From the NCBI GenBank assembly GCA_019637795.1, contig JAHBUY010000003.1:195409-259408 (forward strand): a stretch of DNA of 64,000 nucleotides. Reading direction: 5' to 3'. Positions 36,525 to 48,502 of this stretch are shown here, piece after piece. This stretch comes from a bacterium. GTDB lineage: Bacteria; Desulfobacterota; Binatia; HRBIN30; CADEER01. A program made the position numbers and the translations under genes. The notes beneath the pieces are model-generated. The model was not told where the DNA came from. It saw only the letters and a list, made by a program, of their open reading frames with translations, and made no database searches. Positions within the stretch are counted from its first letter, which is position 1. Each line of letters begins with the position of its first letter.

Positions 36525-38210
36525 TCAGAAGAAGCGGATGTCGAACGGCATCACGGCCCAGACGCGTTCGCGCAGCAGGAAGCGCAGGGAGGGCAGGATG
36601 TCGAAGAGGTCGGCGATGCCGGTCCGGCGCGGCAGGCGGAGGCCGAGCGAGAGGTCCCCGAGCCGTCGCGGGCGGGTGACGCGTTCGACCAGCACCGGCT
36701 GATCGACCGCCACGCCGATGGCGCGCTTGGCGGCGTCGAGCGCCTCCTCCAAACCGCCCAACTCGTCGACCAGACCGCGCGCCTGCGCCTGGCGGCCGGT
36801 CCACACGCGGCCCTGCGCCGCGGCCTCGGCCGCCTCGGGGCTCAGGCCGCGCGCCGCCGCGACCTTGCCGACGAAGTCGCGATAGAACGACTCCGCCTGG
36901 TGCTGGATCCGCTCGCGCCCGTCGTCGTCGAGGGCGACGTAGTCCGAGAACAGGGTGGCGTGGCGCCCCCGGGCGACGGTTTCCTTGTGCACGCCGAGGC
37001 GGTCGTACAAGCGGCGCAGTGTCGCCTTGCCGGCGACCACGCCGATCGAGCCGGTGATGGTGCCTGCCTCCGCCAGCAGCGGCCGGCCGGCGAGGGCGAC
37101 GTAGTAGCCGCCGGACGCGGCGACGTCGCCGCAGGTGGCGATCACCGGCTTCGCCGCCCGCGTGCGCTCGACCTCGCGCCAGATCAGGTCGGACGCCAGC
37201 GCCGAGCCGCCGGGGCTGGCGATCCGCAGGACCAGGGCGGCGATGTCGTCGCGTTCGCGCACGCGCTTCAACACCGCGGCGATCGAGCGGACGCCGGCGG
37301 CGCCGCCGCCGGCGGGGCGGCTGACGCTCTCTCCGGGCTTGATCGTGCCGCCGATGTGCACCAACGCCACGGTGTGGCGGGCGCGGCGCAGCGCGTCGAG
37401 GCGGACGGCGCGGCCGCGGCGCGCGAGGTAGGGATCGCGTTCGATGACCGCCGCGCCGCCGCAGGCGTCGGCGAGTTGGCGCTCCGCTTCGTCGGCGTAG
37501 GCGGTGCCGTCGATCAGGCGGGCCGCCTGGGCCTCGGCGGCGACGTACGGCCCGCGCCCGAGGGCGTCGCGGACGAGCGCCGCATCGAGCGCCCGCCCGG
37601 CGGCGACGCCGTCGGCGATCTGGCCGAACAGGTCCTCGACCAGCGCCTCCAGCATCTCGCGGTGGGCCTCGGACATGCTCGTCCTGGTCACCATCTCACC
37701 GGCCGATTTGTAGCGGCCGACGTGCACGACCTCGGCGTCGATGCCGACCTTGTCGAGCGTGTCGCGCACGAACATGGCCTCGGAAGCCAGGCCGGTGACA
37801 TCGAGCGTCGCGGCGGGCGCGCAGAGCACGCGATCGGCGGCGCTGGCGAGGTAGTATTCGCCCATGCCGGCGCGCTCGAGATGGACCCAGACGCGCTTCC
37901 CAGCGGCGCGCAGCCGCTCGATCGCGCGCCGCAGGCCCTGGATGCGCGCCCAGCTCGCGTGCAGGTCGTCGACGCGCAGCAGCACGCCCTGCAACTGCTG
38001 GTCGTCGCGCGCCCAGCGCAGCACGGTCAGAACCCCCAGGTAGTCCGTGGGGGGGCGGCGGAACAGGCCGAGGAAACGGGACTCACCCGTATCCTCGGCC
38101 AGCTCGCCGTCGAGGGAGAGGGTCAGGACGCCGTACGGCTTGCGCGGCGCCAGCCAGGAGCGGACGTGCAGGTATCCAATCGCCAGCCACCGCCGGAGGG
38201 ATCGCCACAT
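36525..38210 (-). CDS. sppA: Signal peptide peptidase SppA, 67-kDa double-domain type
   Basis: 561 aa, the long two-repeat form. SppA degrades leftover signal peptides at the inner membrane using a Ser-Lys dyad built from both halves. The lysine is in V-G-R-Y-K-S-A-G-E near residue 168 (N-terminal repeat) and the serine in D-V-A-A-S-G-G-Y-Y-V near 360 (C-terminal repeat), both present. The membrane anchor that begins E. coli SppA is weak here: residues 8-22 are only moderately hydrophobic, so it may be peripheral. Ends G-L-R-L-P-R-R-T-G-I-A-D-L. Convergent to the nucleoside transporter. Confidence 0.92.
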   Translation of the reverse strand: MWRSLRRWLAIGYLHVRSWLAPRKPYGVLTLSLDGELAEDTGESRFLGLFRRPPTDYLGVLTVLRWARDDQQLQGVLLRVDDLHASWARIQGLRRAIERLRAAGKRVWVHLERAGMGEYYLASAADRVLCAPAATLDVTGLASEAMFVRDTLDKVGIDAEVVHVGRYKSAGEMVTRTSMSEAHREMLEALVEDLFGQIADGVAAGRALDAALVRDALGRGPYVAAEAQAARLIDGTAYADEAERQLADACGGAAVIERDPYLARRGRAVRLDALRRARHTVALVHIGGTIKPGESVSRPAGGGAAGVRSIAAVLKRVRERDDIAALVLRIASPGGSALASDLIWREVERTRAAKPVIATCGDVAASGGYYVALAGRPLLAEAGTITGSIGVVAGKATLRRLYDRLGVHKETVARGRHATLFSDYVALDDDGRERIQHQAESFYRDFVGKVAAARGLSPEAAEAAAQGRVWTGRQAQARGLVDELGGLEEALDAAKRAIGVAVDQPVLVERVTRPRRLGDLSLGLRLPRRTGIADLFDILPSLRFLLRERVWAVMPFDIRFF

Positions 38211-38251
38211 GCCCGGACCTTACGCCGCCGGCTCGGCGGCGGGCAATGCGT

Positions 38252-38671
38252 TCAGCTCGCCTTGGCGGTCTCGGCGACCGGCATCGGATCGAGGGCCGGC
38301 TTGCGGCTCGCCAGGGGGACGACCTTGCCGGCGCGCCGCAGCTCGTCCTGGCGCTCGCACCAGCGGAACAATCCGTTGCGCAGGTACTCGGGATTGATCC
38401 GCAGGATGTCGCAGACGTTCTCGAAGGAGAACGGCCACTGCCGGTCGGAAGACGCGATCCAGTCGTAGGCGTCGGTGTATAGCTCGCGCCCGTTCACATC
38501 GAGCGCGAAGCGATACTTCTGCACGCACTCGACCGCGTCCTGCAACATGGCGAACACCAGATGGTACTCGGGTCCCTGCGGCGCGGACTTGCGCAGGACC
38601 GCGAAGTACTGTGCCGGGAGCATGATGTCGGGTTCGAAGAGCCGTCCCTCACCAACCAGGTCGTCACGCAT
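38252..38671 (-). CDS. Conserved-looking soluble protein of unknown function
   Basis: 139 aa. I cannot name the family. Residues about 75-100 (W-P-F-S-F-E-N-V-C-D-I-L-R-I-N-P-E-Y-L-R, then G-L-F-R-W-C) resemble a helix-turn-helix segment. Earlier parts are helical (A-M-L-Q-D-A-V-E-C-V-Q-K-Y, L-Y-T-D-A-Y-D-W-I-A-S). No membrane helix or signal peptide. The C-terminus (A-L-D-P-M-P-V-A-E-T-A-K-A-S) is flexible. Transcription regulator is a guess. It lies 41 bases upstream of sppA in the same direction. The 155-base gap behind it (38672-38826) is notably A-rich at 38703-38722 and has a 14-base palindrome CCACCTGCAGGTGG at 38748-38761, perhaps ending iscA transcription. Confidence 0.6.
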   Translation of the reverse strand: MRDDLVGEGRLFEPDIMLPAQYFAVLRKSAPQGPEYHLVFAMLQDAVECVQKYRFALDVNGRELYTDAYDWIASSDRQWPFSFENVCDILRINPEYLRNGLFRWCERQDELRRAGKVVPLASRKPALDPMPVAETAKAS

Positions 38672-38826
38672 GCCCCCTCAGACGGGTGCTCGAGAGCGGC
38701 TATTCAAAAGCCAAAAGAAAAACGCGGAGGATGCCGATGCCGCCGAACCACCTGCAGGTGGTCGTCCCCTCCGCGCGCCGCCACGCCCCCCTCGCCTATG
38801 CCCTGAAACCCTTTCTTCCAGGCCAC

Positions 38827-39144
38827 TTAGACCGAGAACGAGGCGCCGCAGCCGCAGGTCTTCTTGACGTTGGGATTGTGCAGCGTGAAGCCGGTCGCCA
38901 TCAGACCGTCGGCGTAATCGAGCTCGGTGCCGTTGAGGTAGAGGAAGCTCTTGCGATCGACGATCATCTTGGCGCCGTCGCGTTCGAAGATCTTGTCGCC
39001 GTCGCGCGGCTCGTCGAGATCCATCTTGTACTGCAGGCCGGAACAGCCGCCGCCGACGACCTTGACGCGCAGCCCGCGCCGCGGCGCGTCGGTCACCAGG
39101 CTGAGAATCTTCATGACCGCATTGTCGGTGAGCGTGATGGCCAT
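38827..39144 (-). CDS. erpA: A-type iron-sulfur carrier (IscA/ErpA)
   Basis: 105 aa. The three iron-sulfur cysteines are present: G-G-G-C-S-G near residue 34 and C-G-C-G-A-S-F near 97-99. A-type proteins carry clusters to apoproteins. Ribosome site AAGGAGAC before the ATG. It begins nine bases after the cysteine desulfurase stop, so iscS-iscA form an operon. I cannot separate IscA from ErpA from sequence alone; the extra E-R-D-G-A-K-M-I-V-D-R-K-S-F segment is common to both. No scaffold iscU lies nearby. Confidence 0.92.
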   Translation of the reverse strand: MAITLTDNAVMKILSLVTDAPRRGLRVKVVGGGCSGLQYKMDLDEPRDGDKIFERDGAKMIVDRKSFLYLNGTELDYADGLMATGFTLHNPNVKKTCGCGASFSV

Positions 39145-39153
39145 GATGTCTCC

Positions 39154-40344
39154 TTATGATGCCGCCCGCCGGCGGGCCACCCAGGCGGGCGACAGGGCGC
39201 GCAGGCGTTCGACCTCCTGCGCGACCCGCTCGATGGCGTAGTCGATGTCGGCCTCGGTGGTGAAACGGCCGACGCCGAAGCGGATCGAGGCGTGCGCCGC
39301 GTCGTCATCGAGCCCGATCGCGCGCAGCACCGGCGATGGCTCCAGCGTCGCCGAGGTGCAGGCGGACCCGGATGACACTGCCACGTCCGGCAACGCCGCC
39401 ATCAGCGAATCGCCCTCGATGCCGGCAATGCCGAGATTGAGGTTGCCCGGCAGGCGCTCCTCCGGATGTCCGTTCAGCGTCAGTTCTTCCAGGCGGCTCG
39501 CCAGGCCGCGGTGCAGGCGATCGCGCAGGGCGGCGACCCGGGCCGATTCCTCCGCCAGCGTCGGCGCCGCCACCGCGCAGGCGCGGCCGAAGCCGACGAT
39601 GCCCGGGACGTTCAGGGTGCCCGAGCGCATGCCGCGTTCGTGACCCCCACCGTGCATCTGCGGCGCGATCCGCACCCGGGGGCTGCGGCCGCGCACCCAC
39701 AGCGCCCCGACGCCCTTGGGGCCGTACAGCTTGTGCGCCGTGACGGCCAGCAGATCGACCCCCATGGCCTCGACATCGAGTGGCACCTTCCCGAGGCTCT
39801 GCGCCGCATCGCAGTGGAAGAGCACCCCGGCCTCCTTGGCGATGCGGCCGATGGCGGCAATCGGGTGCAGCGTTCCGATCTCGTTGTTGCCGTGCATGAT
39901 CGAGATGAGAACGGTGCGCGGGGTGAGCGCCCGCCGGACGTCGTCCGGATCGACCTGGCCGAAGCGATCCACGGGTAGCACCGTCACCCGCGTCCGTCCG
40001 ACTCGTTCCAGCGCCCGACAGGTGTCGAGCACCGCTTTGTGCTCGGTGGCGGCGGTGATGACGTGGTCGCCGCGGTCGGCGTGGAACTCGACCACGCCCT
40101 TGATCGCCAGGTTGTCCGACTCGGTGGCGCCGCTGGTGAAGACGACGTCGCGCGGCGCCGCGTTGATCAGGGCCGCGATCTCGCCGCGCGCCGTCTCGAC
40201 CGCCTCCTCCGCCTGCCAGCCAAAGCGATGGCTGCGGCTGGCGGCGTTGCCGAAGCGCTCGCCGAAGTACGGCAGCATCGCCTCGAGGACGCGCGGATCG
40301 ACCGGCGTCGTGGCATGGTTGTCGAGGTAGACCAGGCGCGACAC
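39154..40344 (-). CDS. iscS: Cysteine desulfurase (IscS/NifS class I)
   Basis: 396 aa from a GTG start. A PLP enzyme that takes sulfur from cysteine for iron-sulfur clusters and tRNA thiolation. Signs: L-D-N-H-A-T-T-P near the start, S-G-A-T-E-S-D-N near 72, T-A-T-E-H-K-A near 103, H-C-D-A-A-Q-S near 175, the PLP lysine in [10 protein letters not shown] near 203, and the catalytic loop S-S-G-S-A-C-T-S near 330. The short S-A-C-T-S loop with no insert marks class I. Followed by iscA after nine bases; no IscR-type regulator and no iscU is next to it. Confidence 0.94.
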   Translation of the reverse strand: MSRLVYLDNHATTPVDPRVLEAMLPYFGERFGNAASRSHRFGWQAEEAVETARGEIAALINAAPRDVVFTSGATESDNLAIKGVVEFHADRGDHVITAATEHKAVLDTCRALERVGRTRVTVLPVDRFGQVDPDDVRRALTPRTVLISIMHGNNEIGTLHPIAAIGRIAKEAGVLFHCDAAQSLGKVPLDVEAMGVDLLAVTAHKLYGPKGVGALWVRGRSPRVRIAPQMHGGGHERGMRSGTLNVPGIVGFGRACAVAAPTLAEESARVAALRDRLHRGLASRLEELTLNGHPEERLPGNLNLGIAGIEGDSLMAALPDVAVSSGSACTSATLEPSPVLRAIGLDDDAAHASIRFGVGRFTTEADIDYAIERVAQEVERLRALSPAWVARRRAAS

Positions 40345-40412
40345 GCGGCGATGGTACCCAACCCGCTCCGGGCAGGCCAGGGGGGCGCGCCGCGCCGCGA
40401 CCCAGCGCGCCG

Positions 40413-43256
<2,844 letters not shown>

Positions 43257-43365
43257 GAGCGGCCGAGTCCTACCACGGCGGTGCCGTCAGGGCCACCGCG
43301 TCCGTCGCGACTCGCTCGCCGCGCCGGATTCCCGCTCGCCAACGGCGGCCCGCCCGCCGCGAGCG

Positions 43366-43626
43366 TCAGAAGTGCCGGCCGGCGAAGGTGCCGGTGAGAA
43401 CGACCGCGCCGGAGTTCACCAGCCAGCGCACGATCCGCACCACTTCCGCATCGTTGCGAACCCGTTTCTGCACTTCCTGCACGAGCTGGAGCAGCGTCGA
43501 TTCGTCCGAGGGCAACGGCGCGTGACGCGCTGCCTGTCGCCAACGGAACCGCAACGTCCCAGGGCGGTGCACCGTGTTCCGCCGCCGCGCCCGCAATTGC
43601 CCGACCTTGGTTGCCGCCTGGTTCAT
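43366..43626 (-). CDS. Small basic protein of unknown function
   Basis: 86 aa from the ATG at 43626; in-frame starts upstream would add up to 29 residues of poorly conserved look. Basic N-half ([13 protein letters not shown]) and a helical/hydrophobic C-half ([31 protein letters not shown]). The C-half has the look of a winged-helix or small dimer element, yet I cannot assign it. Composition is slightly less GC-rich than neighbours. Gap to the next gene 43627-43840 holds nothing recognised. Confidence 0.45.
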   Translation of the reverse strand: MNQAATKVGQLRARRRNTVHRPGTLRFRWRQAARHAPLPSDESTLLQLVQEVQKRVRNDAEVVRIVRWLVNSGAVVLTGTFAGRHF

Positions 43627-43840
43627 GGTGGGTTCCTGGAGCATCGCGCGTGCCAGCGTTCCATCGCCAGCGAGCCTGGTGGTTGGATCCCTGATCGGTG
43701 CAAACGGTTTCAACCATCTGGTCGTAGTGCGCCGCTAACTGGCGTCACCATGCCGACGGTGACATGCGAACCGGCTCCGCATGCCCCGAGGCGACTGGCT
43801 GCCTTCCCCTCGCCCTGGGCCATCCGCTAGTAGCCGACGC

Positions 43841-44749
43841 ATGCGTTTCGGCCTGACCACGCCGGTGGTCACCATGGTGCCGCGCACCCACGCCGCATGG
43901 GAGCGGGACGCAGGGGTGGCCGAAATCCGCCAGGTCGCGATCACCGCCGACCGGCTGGGCTATTCCCACCTGAGCTGCAGCGAACACGTCGGCATTCCGG
44001 TCGACGTCGCCGACCAGCACCGCGGCGGCCGCTACTACGACCCGGCCACCACCCTCGGCTACCTCGCCGCCTGCACCAGCCGCATCCGGCTCCTCACCCA
44101 CGTCCTGGTGCTGCCGTACCACCACCCATTGGCGGTGGCGAAGACCTACGGCACGCTCGACCGGCTGTCCGGCGGGCGGGTCATCCTCGGCGTCGGGGTC
44201 GGCAGTCTGCGCGAGGAGTTCGCCCTCCTGGGCGTCGACTTCGCGGGCCGCGGCGCCCGCTACGAGGACGCGTTGCGCGCCCTGCGCGCGGCGCTCGGCG
44301 GCAGTGAGCCCAGGTACCAGGGCACGCACTACCGCTTCGCCGGCTTCCGCATCGACCCCTGCGCCGTCCAGGAACGGCTGCCGATCTGGATCGGCGGCCG
44401 TTCCCCGCGCTCGCTGCGCCGGGCATTGGCCTTCGGCGACGGATGGGATCCCTTTGGCCTCGACCTGGCGCAGCTCCGCGCCATGCTCGACCGCGCCCGT
44501 CAGACGCCGCAGTGGCGCGCCGATCTCGAGATCGTGCTCAGCCCCGAACGACCGCTGGCGTTGGACACCGCCGCCGACGTCGAGGCGGCCCGCGCCACGG
44601 TCGCCGCCTACGCCGGCGCCGGCGCGACGGCGCTGAACCTGCGCTTCGTCCACCACAGCCTCGCCCACTACCTCGAGTGCCTCGAGCGCTTCGCCGCCGA
44701 GGTGATGGCGCGCCACGGCCACCCGCCGGGGGGAGCGGCGGGCGCATGA
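43841..44749 (+). CDS. Luciferase-like (LLM class) F420- or flavin-dependent oxidoreductase, coupled to arnB
   Basis: 302 aa. Start at the ATG at 43841, where M-R-F-G-L-T-T-P begins the first barrel strand. Family marks: L-S-C-S-E-H-V near residue 45, T-L-D-R-L-S-G-G-R-V-I-L-G-V-G-V-G near 105-120, F-A-G-R-G-A-R-Y-E-D-A near 133, and P-I-W-I-G-G-R-S-P near 182. The stop overlaps the ATG of arnB by four bases. An oxidoreductase translationally linked to a lipid A aminotransferase is unusual; whether it acts on the same nucleotide sugar is unknown. Confidence 0.88.
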   Translation: MRFGLTTPVVTMVPRTHAAWERDAGVAEIRQVAITADRLGYSHLSCSEHVGIPVDVADQHRGGRYYDPATTLGYLAACTSRIRLLTHVLVLPYHHPLAVAKTYGTLDRLSGGRVILGVGVGSLREEFALLGVDFAGRGARYEDALRALRAALGGSEPRYQGTHYRFAGFRIDPCAVQERLPIWIGGRSPRSLRRALAFGDGWDPFGLDLAQLRAMLDRARQTPQWRADLEIVLSPERPLALDTAADVEAARATVAAYAGAGATALNLRFVHHSLAHYLECLERFAAEVMARHGHPPGGAAGA

Positions 44750-45891
44750 AGGTTCCATTCTCCCGCCCCGCGATCGGCGAAGAGGAGATCGCCGAGGTCG
44801 TCGCCTGCCTGCGCTCGGGGTGGATCACCTCCGGGCCGCGAACGGCGCAGTTCGAAAGGGAGTTCGCGGCCCGCCACGGCGCCGCCGAGGCGCTGGCGGT
44901 CACCTCGGCAACCGCCGGCCTGCACCTGGCGATGCTGGCGCTCGACCTGCGCCCCGGCGACGAGGTGATCACCACCCCGCTCACCTGGCCGGCGACGGTG
45001 AATGCGATCGTCCTCGCCGGCGGCACGCCGGTGCTGGTGGACGTCGAAGCGGAGACGCTCAACATCGACCCGCGCCTGATCGCCGGCGCCGTCACGCCGC
45101 GCACCCGCGCCGTGCTGCCGGTCCACTACGCCGGCCAGCCCTGCGATCTCGACGCCGTCGCCGCCGCCGCGCCGGGCGCGCGCCTGATCGAGGACGCGGC
45201 GCACGCCGCCGGCGCCAGCTATCGCGACCAGCCGATCGGCAGCCGCGACACGGCGATCTTCAGCTTCCACCCGATCAAGAACATGACCACCGGCGAGGGC
45301 GGGATGGTGACGACCAATGATCCCGCGCTCGCCCGACGCCTGCGCCTGCTGCGCTTCCACGGCGTCGAGCGCGATGCCTGGAAAGCCTACGGCGGCGCCC
45401 AGCTCCCCCTCTACGACGTCGTCGAGCCGGGGCTGAAGTACAACCTGACCGACATCCAGTCGGCGATCGGACTGCACCAGCTCCGCAAGCTCGACGCCTT
45501 CAACGCCGAACGCGCCCGCCTCGCCGCCCGCTACGACGCGGCGCTGCGCGACGTGCCGGCGCTGCGCCCGCTCGGCCGCGCCGCCCATTCCTGCACCCAC
45601 GCGCACCACCTGTACGTGGTGCTGGTCGACCCGGCGCGGCTCGCCATCGACCGCAACGCCTTCATGGCCGAGGTCATCGCCGCCGACGTCGGCCTCGGCC
45701 TGCACTTCACCGCCGTGCACGAGCTGACGTACTACCGCCGCCTCCTCGGCGACCTGCGCCCCGTCCTCCCGGTCGCCACCGACGCCTCGGCGCGCCTCTT
45801 CTCGCTGCCCCTCTTCCCCGGCCTCAGCGACGCCGAACACGACCGCGTCGTCGAGGTGGTCGCCGACGTCGCCCGCCGCCACCGGCGCTGA
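44746..45891 (+). CDS. arnB: UDP-4-amino-4-deoxy-L-arabinose aminotransferase (ArnB-like, DegT/DnrJ/EryC1/StrS family)
   Basis: 381 aa. A PLP sugar aminotransferase: F-S-R-P-x-I-G-E-E-E-I near the start, T-S-A-T-A-G-L-H near 60, I-E-D-A-A-H-A-A-G near 150, and the PLP lysine in S-F-H-P-I-K-N-M-T-T-G-E-G-G near 180. The closing V-x-P-G-L-K-Y-N-L-T-D-I-Q-S-A-I-G is closest to ArnB. ArnB turns UDP-Ara4O into UDP-L-Ara4N for lipid A. The identification is supported by the facing minus-strand arnC, ArnA-type, arnD and arnT genes. Its own start overlaps the LLM gene by four bases; arnT converges on it with nine bases between. Confidence 0.9.
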   Translation: MKVPFSRPAIGEEEIAEVVACLRSGWITSGPRTAQFEREFAARHGAAEALAVTSATAGLHLAMLALDLRPGDEVITTPLTWPATVNAIVLAGGTPVLVDVEAETLNIDPRLIAGAVTPRTRAVLPVHYAGQPCDLDAVAAAAPGARLIEDAAHAAGASYRDQPIGSRDTAIFSFHPIKNMTTGEGGMVTTNDPALARRLRLLRFHGVERDAWKAYGGAQLPLYDVVEPGLKYNLTDIQSAIGLHQLRKLDAFNAERARLAARYDAALRDVPALRPLGRAAHSCTHAHHLYVVLVDPARLAIDRNAFMAEVIAADVGLGLHFTAVHELTYYRRLLGDLRPVLPVATDASARLFSLPLFPGLSDAEHDRVVEVVADVARRHRR

Positions 45892-45900
45892 GCGGACGCC

Positions 45901-47520
45901 TCAGCGGTTGGCCGCCAGGACCTTCTTGTCCTTGGTGGCGAGGATGATGGGCGGCGGATCGAGGCGGTCGCCGAAGCGTTCGATGTGGCTGCGGTTGAAG
46001 AGGACGATCATCCGCCGCGGGCCGGACCATTCCGCGAAGAACTGCTCGGTGGTCGGCCAGAACCACGCCGACTGGTCGCCCTGCCGGCTGCCGAAGCCGA
46101 GCTCGCCGGGGTTGCCGACCATCACCCAGCGCGTGCCGCTGTAGTAGACCATGCTCTGGACGAAGTTCAGGAACAGCACCAGGCGATCGCCGGGGCGCAT
46201 CGCGGCGCGGGCGGCGAGGCCGAGGCTGCGGTACTCGTTGGCGACGCCGCGGCCGGCGACGGTGACGGCGAACAACAGCATCCACCCCGCCGCCAGCGCC
46301 ACCAGCGCGGCGTGCGGCCGGCGCGCCGCCAGCAGGCGCAGGGTGGCGAAACCGGTGACCGCCAGCGGCACGGCGCCGGCGAAGAGGTACGGCACCACCA
46401 GCGGGACGCGAAAGTGGGTGTTGGCGTAGGGCAGGACGGCGGCCACGATGCCGAGGACCGGCCCGCCGACGAGCAGCAGCCAGGCGGCGCGCGCCAGGCC
46501 GGCCGTGCGCCCGCGCTCGACCGCCCAGAGCACCGCGCGCGCCACCAGGATCGCCAGCGGCGGCAGCGCTGGCAGCGCGTAGGTCACGAGCTTCGAGATC
46601 GACAGGCTGAAGAACACCAGGATCACCGCCGCCCACAGGACGAGGAAGCGGGTCGCCGGCGCCCAGCGGCGCGGATCCGCCGCGCCGCGCAGCGCCCCGG
46701 GGTCGAACGCCAGCACCAGGCTCCAGGGAGCGAGCGCCCCCAGGATCACGGGAAGGAAGAACCAGATCGGCTCGCCGTGCTCTTTGGTGCTGGTGTAGCG
46801 GTGCAGGTGCTGGTCGACGATGAAGAAGTGCCAGAACTCGGGATTGCGCCAGCCGACGAGCAGGAACCACGGCAGGACGATCGCCAGCGCCAGCCCCAGG
46901 CCCCGCCAGTCGAACCACGGCCGCAGCGCCCGCCAGCCGCCGTGGGTGAGGCTGAACAGGAAGGCGACGCCGCCCACCAGCACCGCGGCGACCGGCCCTT
47001 TGACCAGGATCGCCAGCGCCGTCGCGGCGTAGGCGACGCGCACCCAGCGGCGATCGCCGCCGCCGCTCCACGCCAGCCAGACCGCCGCCAGCGCGGCCGT
47101 GACGAACAGCGTCAGGCTCATGTCGAGGGTCAGGACGATGGCCATGAATCCGAACAGCGGCGCCGCCGCGAGCACGGCGGCGGCGAGCAGCGCGGTCGCG
47201 GCGCCGTACAACCGGCGGGCGAGCGCCGCGGTCAGCCCGAGCGTGAAGAGACCCGCCAGCACGGTCGGCAGGCGCACGGCGAGCTCGCTGCCGCCGAAGA
47301 CGCGCATCGCCAGCGCCGTCCCCCAGTACACCAGTGGCGGCTTCTCGAAGTACGTGGCGTAGTTCAGGCGCGGGGTCGTCCAATCGCCGCTCTCGATCAT
47401 CTCGCGGGCGATCTCGCCGTAGCGCGCCTCGTCCGGATCGGCGAGCGCGAAGCCGTGCGCGCCGTAGAAGTAGATGGCGAGCGTCGCGGCGGCGAGCAGC
47501 AGGCCGAGGACGCCCTTCAT
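45901..47520 (-). CDS. arnT: ArnT-like glycosyltransferase family 83 membrane protein
   Basis: 539 aa, about twelve membrane helices. The first periplasmic loop has D-P-D-E-A-R-Y-G-E-I-A-R-E-M (D-E pair catalytic/metal) and F-E-K-P-P-L-V-Y-W, both typical of ArnT, and the protein has a soluble C-terminal domain (from about 430) with F-W-P-T-T-E-Q-F. ArnT moves L-Ara4N from undecaprenyl phosphate to lipid A on the outer face of the inner membrane, lowering negative charge and giving resistance to polymyxin-type peptides. The start ATG overlaps the arnD stop by four bases. Last gene of the minus-strand run. Confidence 0.9.
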   Translation of the reverse strand: MKGVLGLLLAAATLAIYFYGAHGFALADPDEARYGEIAREMIESGDWTTPRLNYATYFEKPPLVYWGTALAMRVFGGSELAVRLPTVLAGLFTLGLTAALARRLYGAATALLAAAVLAAAPLFGFMAIVLTLDMSLTLFVTAALAAVWLAWSGGGDRRWVRVAYAATALAILVKGPVAAVLVGGVAFLFSLTHGGWRALRPWFDWRGLGLALAIVLPWFLLVGWRNPEFWHFFIVDQHLHRYTSTKEHGEPIWFFLPVILGALAPWSLVLAFDPGALRGAADPRRWAPATRFLVLWAAVILVFFSLSISKLVTYALPALPPLAILVARAVLWAVERGRTAGLARAAWLLLVGGPVLGIVAAVLPYANTHFRVPLVVPYLFAGAVPLAVTGFATLRLLAARRPHAALVALAAGWMLLFAVTVAGRGVANEYRSLGLAARAAMRPGDRLVLFLNFVQSMVYYSGTRWVMVGNPGELGFGSRQGDQSAWFWPTTEQFFAEWSGPRRMIVLFNRSHIERFGDRLDPPPIILATKDKKVLAANR

Positions 47521-48419
47521 GCGGCGGCTCCCTGCAGCGCGACGGTGCCGGCGCGCCCTTCGGTGGTGCCGTTGGCGACCGGGCAGACGGGCAGCGCCGC
47601 GGCGTCGAGACCGTCGGCGACGTCGATCAGGCGCACGAAGTCGACGCGGCCGCGCAGCGCGTCGAGCAGCGCCTCGAACAGCGGTCGCAGCGACATCCCC
47701 TCCACCTCGGCGTGGATGGTGTGGACGTTGAGCCCCGGGCGCACCTGCGCCAGGTAGAAGGCGGTGAGCGCCGCGGCGTCGCTGCCGATGCGGCCGTAGA
47801 CCTCGTCGAGGGTCGGCCAGGTGGTGGGGATCTCGGGGGTGGCGAAGACGCGGTCGCCGGCGCGCGGGCGATACGGCGCCCGGCCGCGCGTGCAACTGTG
47901 GTAGCGCAGGCCGGCGGCGTCGATCGCCGCCAGGCTGTTGGCCGTGCACTGCCAGCCGGGCGCGGCGAACGCCGCCGCGGGGCGGCCGACGAGGTCGCTG
48001 AACACCTCGAGGCCGCGGCGCAGCTCGGCGGCGGTCGCCTCGGCGTCGAGGCCGTTCAGCCGGTCGTGCCAGTAGACGTGATCGTAGCCGTGCACGCCGA
48101 CCTCGTGGCCCGCCGCCGCCAGGGCGCGCAGGTGCTGCGGGAACGAGCGGGCGATCGGCGGCCCGGGCAGCAGCGTGCCGTAGAGCAGCGTCCGCCACCC
48201 GTACATCCCAGGCGCGTTGGTGCGCAGCATCTTGGCCAGGAAGCCGGGCTTGAAGATCCGCCGCAGCGCGCGCCCCGAATGGTCGGGGCCGCACGACACG
48301 AAGAAGCTGGCGCGCAGGCCGCGCCCGTCCAGCGCCGCCTGCAGCGCCGGCACGCCGTCGCGCATGCCGACGTAGGTGTCGACGTCGACCTTGAGGGCGA
48401 GCTGCGGAGTCGCGGTCAT
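47517..48419 (-). CDS. arnD: ArnD-like polysaccharide deacetylase (undecaprenyl-phosphate-Ara4FN deformylase)
   Basis: 300 aa. NodB-type deacetylase: L-K-V-D-V-D-T at the start (D-V-D metal acids), H-E-V-G-V-H-G-Y-D-H-V near 115 (metal His pair) and R-x-A-x-F-A-A-P-G-W-Q near 155. T-N-A-P-G-M-Y-G-W-R-T near 70 is characteristic of ArnD. ArnD removes the formyl group so the sugar can be flipped. No membrane helix, as usual. It is followed directly by arnT (ATGA) and preceded by an 83-base gap to the decarboxylase gene. Confidence 0.92.
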   Translation of the reverse strand: MTATPQLALKVDVDTYVGMRDGVPALQAALDGRGLRASFFVSCGPDHSGRALRRIFKPGFLAKMLRTNAPGMYGWRTLLYGTLLPGPPIARSFPQHLRALAAAGHEVGVHGYDHVYWHDRLNGLDAEATAAELRRGLEVFSDLVGRPAAAFAAPGWQCTANSLAAIDAAGLRYHSCTRGRAPYRPRAGDRVFATPEIPTTWPTLDEVYGRIGSDAAALTAFYLAQVRPGLNVHTIHAEVEGMSLRPLFEALLDALRGRVDFVRLIDVADGLDAAALPVCPVANGTTEGRAGTVALQGAAA

Positions 48420-48502
48420 GGGAGCCGAAGGCGGATGGCGGATGGGAAACGGGAGAGCGGGAGCAGGCGTTCAGCCGCCGCGTCCTCGTCGCCGCGCCCG
48501 CG

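Noticed and set aside
43257..43365. SOS box upstream of uvrA
   Set aside because: No CTGTN8ACAG-like or other LexA-type site was seen in the gap.
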